This document shows positions 46,559-48,248 of a stretch of 48,248 nucleotides of DNA, in pieces. Origin of the DNA: Caldilineaceae bacterium (GTDB lineage Bacteria > Chloroflexota > Anaerolineae > Caldilineales > Caldilineaceae). The notes beneath the pieces were generated by a model, which was not told the DNA's origin, searched no databases, and saw only the letters and a list, made by a program, of their open reading frames with translations. Each line of letters begins with the position of its first letter. Positions within the stretch are counted from its first letter, which is position 1. The position numbers and the translations under genes are program-made. The stretch covers positions 1 through 48,248 of the forward strand of contig JADLFO010000149.1 in NCBI GenBank assembly GCA_020845455.1, written 5' to 3'.

Positions 46559-46587
46559 TTGATAAATCTGCTCATCTGTGCTACACT
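46559..46587 (+). promoter_or_regulatory. Leaderless promoter of tnpB
   Basis: TTGATA (46559-46564), 17-bp spacer and TGC-TACACT (46582-46587). The tnpB ATG lies 6 bases downstream, so transcription and translation should start together. Confidence 0.82.
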
Positions 46588-46593
46588 TGGAGT

Positions 46594-47727
46594 ATGAAAT
46601 TGACTGCCAAAGTGAAGCTGCTTCCCGACACTGAACAGCATAAATACCTCCTTGAAACGCTTGAGACAACCAACGCTGCGTGCAATGAAATCAGCAACAT
46701 TGCTTGGCAGGAACGCACTTTCAATCAGTTTGGCCTTCAAAAGTTGGTCTACATCCCTATTCGCGAAGCGACCGGCTTGACGGCCCAGGTTGTCATCCGC
46801 ACCATCAGCAAGGTTGCCGACGCCTACAAGCTGGACAAGCGCACCAAGCGCACGTTCAAACCGCATGGCGGCATTGCCTACGACGCGCGTATCCTGCGTT
46901 GGTTCGTGGACAAACAGGAAGTGAGTATTTGGTCTACGGGGGGTCGCTTGCGTATCCCGTTTGTCTGCGGGCAAAGGCAGCTTGAACTCTTGGCAGGTCA
47001 ACGCGGCGAAACTGACCTGTGCCTGGTTGACGGTAAGTTCTACCTGTTTGCCGCTTGCGAGATTGAAACGCCCGACCCATCCGACGTTGACGGTTTTCTT
47101 GGTGTCGATCTGGGCATTGCCGACATCGCGGTAGATAGCACAGGTGAAGTTCATCAGGGCAAGGCAATCAGGGCGATTCGTTATCGCCGTCGCCAGTTGC
47201 GCCGCAAGTTGCAGGCCAAAGGCACGAAGTCTACGCGTCGCCGCCTCCGTAAGTTGTCGGGCAAAGAGCAACGATTTGCCACCGATACCAACCACGTTAT
47301 CAGCAAGCGCATTGTCGAAAAGGCTAAATGCACCGGCCAGGGTATCGCCGTCGAAGAATTGACCGGCATCCGTGGGCGGGTAAAGGCTAGAAAGCCACAG
47401 AGAGCGACATTGCATAGTTGGTCGTTCCACCAATTGCGACAGTTTATCGAGTACAAAGCCAAGATGCTTGGCGTGCCAGTGGTCGCGGTTGACCCGCGTA
47501 ACACCTCGCGCACCTGCCCTTGCTGTGGTCATGTCGATAAAGCCAATCGCAAAACTCAAGATGAATTCCTCTGTGTGGACTGCGGGTACTCTGGCCTTGC
47601 AGACTATATCGCTGCGGTGAACATTGGCCGCAGGGCGGTTGTCAATCCGCCACACGTCTCGGATGCCATCGGAACGTTGATGGTAGCGCCAGGGACAAGC
47701 CAACGTGCTTTAGCCGTTGGTCATTGA
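46594..47727 (+). CDS. tnpB: TnpB (IS200/IS605 OrfB) RNA-guided nuclease, full length
   Basis: A 377-residue TnpB. The N-terminal helix-turn-helix/wedge part starts MKLTAKVKLLPDTEQ. RuvC motifs follow: Asp172 in LGVDLGIADIAV, Glu254/255 in AVEELTGI, and Asp337 in LADYIAAVNI. The zinc ribbon has C308-C311 and C327-C330. All catalytic acids are present, so it may be active, although the usual HADYNAA is changed to LADYIAA. ATG 46594 is used; the frame is open 23 codons upstream across the promoter. There is no TnpA gene, so it is a solo, non-autonomous element. The right-end hairpin lies within its last codons. Confidence 0.94.
   Translation: MKLTAKVKLLPDTEQHKYLLETLETTNAACNEISNIAWQERTFNQFGLQKLVYIPIREATGLTAQVVIRTISKVADAYKLDKRTKRTFKPHGGIAYDARILRWFVDKQEVSIWSTGGRLRIPFVCGQRQLELLAGQRGETDLCLVDGKFYLFAACEIETPDPSDVDGFLGVDLGIADIAVDSTGEVHQGKAIRAIRYRRRQLRRKLQAKGTKSTRRRLRKLSGKEQRFATDTNHVISKRIVEKAKCTGQGIAVEELTGIRGRVKARKPQRATLHSWSFHQLRQFIEYKAKMLGVPVVAVDPRNTSRTCPCCGHVDKANRKTQDEFLCVDCGYSGLADYIAAVNIGRRAVVNPPHVSDAIGTLMVAPGTSQRALAVGH
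47700..47720 (+). repeat. Right-end hairpin of the second TnpB element (omega-RNA scaffold end)
   Basis: CCAACG (47700-47705) and CGTTGG (47715-47720) form a perfect stem around TGCTTTAGC, the same loop as at 339-347. The stem bases differ but remain paired, which is covariation. TGAC follows both right ends within about 10 bases and may mark the element boundary. Confidence 0.75.
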
Positions 47728-48180
47728 CGCCTATGTATCGGCATTCTGTTTATCTATGCATTTTTCTATCTGTTCCCGGCCACGCACACAAACCCGGTCG
47801 CGCTTGGGATGTACATGCTCGGCCTAGCATCCATCTTAGCGATCTTCATCCTGCCTGTGGTAGGCATGCACCGGCACTTGGTGGACGACAAAGAACAGGC
47901 CTTGCGCGAAGTGCGCCAGGCGCTTGAGACCGCGTTCAAACGCTTGCATGATACCCTGGCCGGGGTAGAGCCGGCGGCGACCGCAACCCTGACGACCGGG
48001 ACAGTGGCGGAACAGATCGACGCGCTTGTGCGTCAGGAGCAATATCTGATGGCGCTGCCCACCTGGCCTTGGCCGCCCGGCACACTGGCGAAACTGTTAT
48101 CGGTGGCGCTGCTGCCGTTGCTCCTCTTGATGGCGCAGCAGGTGATCGAATGGTTCTTCATAGAGCGCCTGTTACGCTAG
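47728..48180 (+). pseudogene. 3' part of a membrane-protein gene cut by the TnpB element
   Basis: From the base after the tnpB stop the same frame stays open and encodes a hydrophobic segment (CIGILFIYAFFYLF), a second one (LASILAIFILPVVG), a helical, charged linker (DKEQALREVRQALETAFKRLHD) and a final membrane segment (LLSVALLPLLLLMAQQVIEWFF). An ATG at 47809 could start a 123-residue protein, but coding character clearly extends upstream of it, up to the element end. The missing 5' part is not found before the left-end hairpin. The simplest reading is insertion with loss of the N-terminal portion. Product family unknown. Confidence 0.7.
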
Positions 48181-48248
48181 TCCTCTTTGCCCGCGCCAAC
48201 GGCGCGGCCATCCGATTACGATACAATGAGACCACAAAATGAGATGAC
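48181..48248 (+). other. Intergenic end of window
   Basis: A TACAAT (48222-48227) suggests a promoter for a gene beyond the window, but there is no matching -35. Nothing else seen. Confidence 0.3.

Noticed and set aside
46349-46597. Open frame before tnpB as a gene
   Set aside because: It starts with TTG, spans the element left-end hairpin and the tnpB promoter, and shows no domain.

Overview
The window is a GC-rich bacterial chromosome segment that looks like Chloroflexota (Anaerolineae/Caldilineae type). This is an inference from gene content: a fused E1 alpha/beta 2-oxoacid dehydrogenase, rhamnose-type CUT2 transport with RhaI/RhaB, coenzyme F420 genes, DUF3891 and many Tat-lipoprotein sugar-binding proteins. 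There is no rRNA to confirm it. No tRNA, rRNA or CRISPR array was recognised. Start codons were reset inside many long open frames using Shine-Dalgarno sites, overlaps and promoters.

Layout. 1-360: 3' end of a TnpB gene. 417-4600 (minus): arginine operon argC-argB-argD-argA-like, preceded by a consensus promoter, a 22-codon leader peptide with four Arg codons, and mutually exclusive antiterminator and terminator hairpins. This looks like a ribosome-mediated arginine attenuator. 4664-6936: histidine phosphatase, short-chain dehydrogenase, and a Pro-rich membrane protein lacking a clear start. 7060-9711: a possible ~70-nt RNA with 13-bp repeats, then a methyltransferase and the principal sigma factor, flanked by two perfect parS sites. 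9721-15992 (minus): xylulokinase-like kinase, HAD phosphatase, E2 and fused E1.

16187-38686 (plus) is a 22-kb sugar island. Its first half holds a class II aldolase, PfkB kinase, CUT2 ABC transporter, L-rhamnose isomerase and PHP protein. Its second half holds two tandem Tat-lipoprotein binding proteins, two CUT1 permeases, L-sorbose-1-phosphate reductase-like, sorbitol-6-phosphate dehydrogenase, a mannitol dehydrogenase-family enzyme, a second class II aldolase, a DeoR regulator and rhamnulokinase. A two-gene module (unknown protein plus C39-like cysteine peptidase) sits between the regulator and rhamnulokinase. Together these genes would import deoxyhexoses and hexoses/polyols and convert them by isomerase, kinase and aldolase steps to triose phosphates. 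No CUT1 ATPase is present, so one must be shared from elsewhere.

38667-43304: F420 genes cofC, cofD, an FbiB-C-like nitroreductase, and a divergent F420-type LLM oxidoreductase, then two small accessory genes. 43371-46210 (minus): NmrA-like protein, CcmC-like membrane protein, two small proteins and a frameshifted remnant. 46488-47727: a complete solo TnpB element with end hairpins, whose right end abuts a membrane-protein gene lacking its 5' part.

Transcription signals are unusually readable: many promoters share an extended -10 of the form TGCTAnnnT, and several lie only 5-10 bp from the start codon, implying leaderless or nearly leaderless mRNAs.
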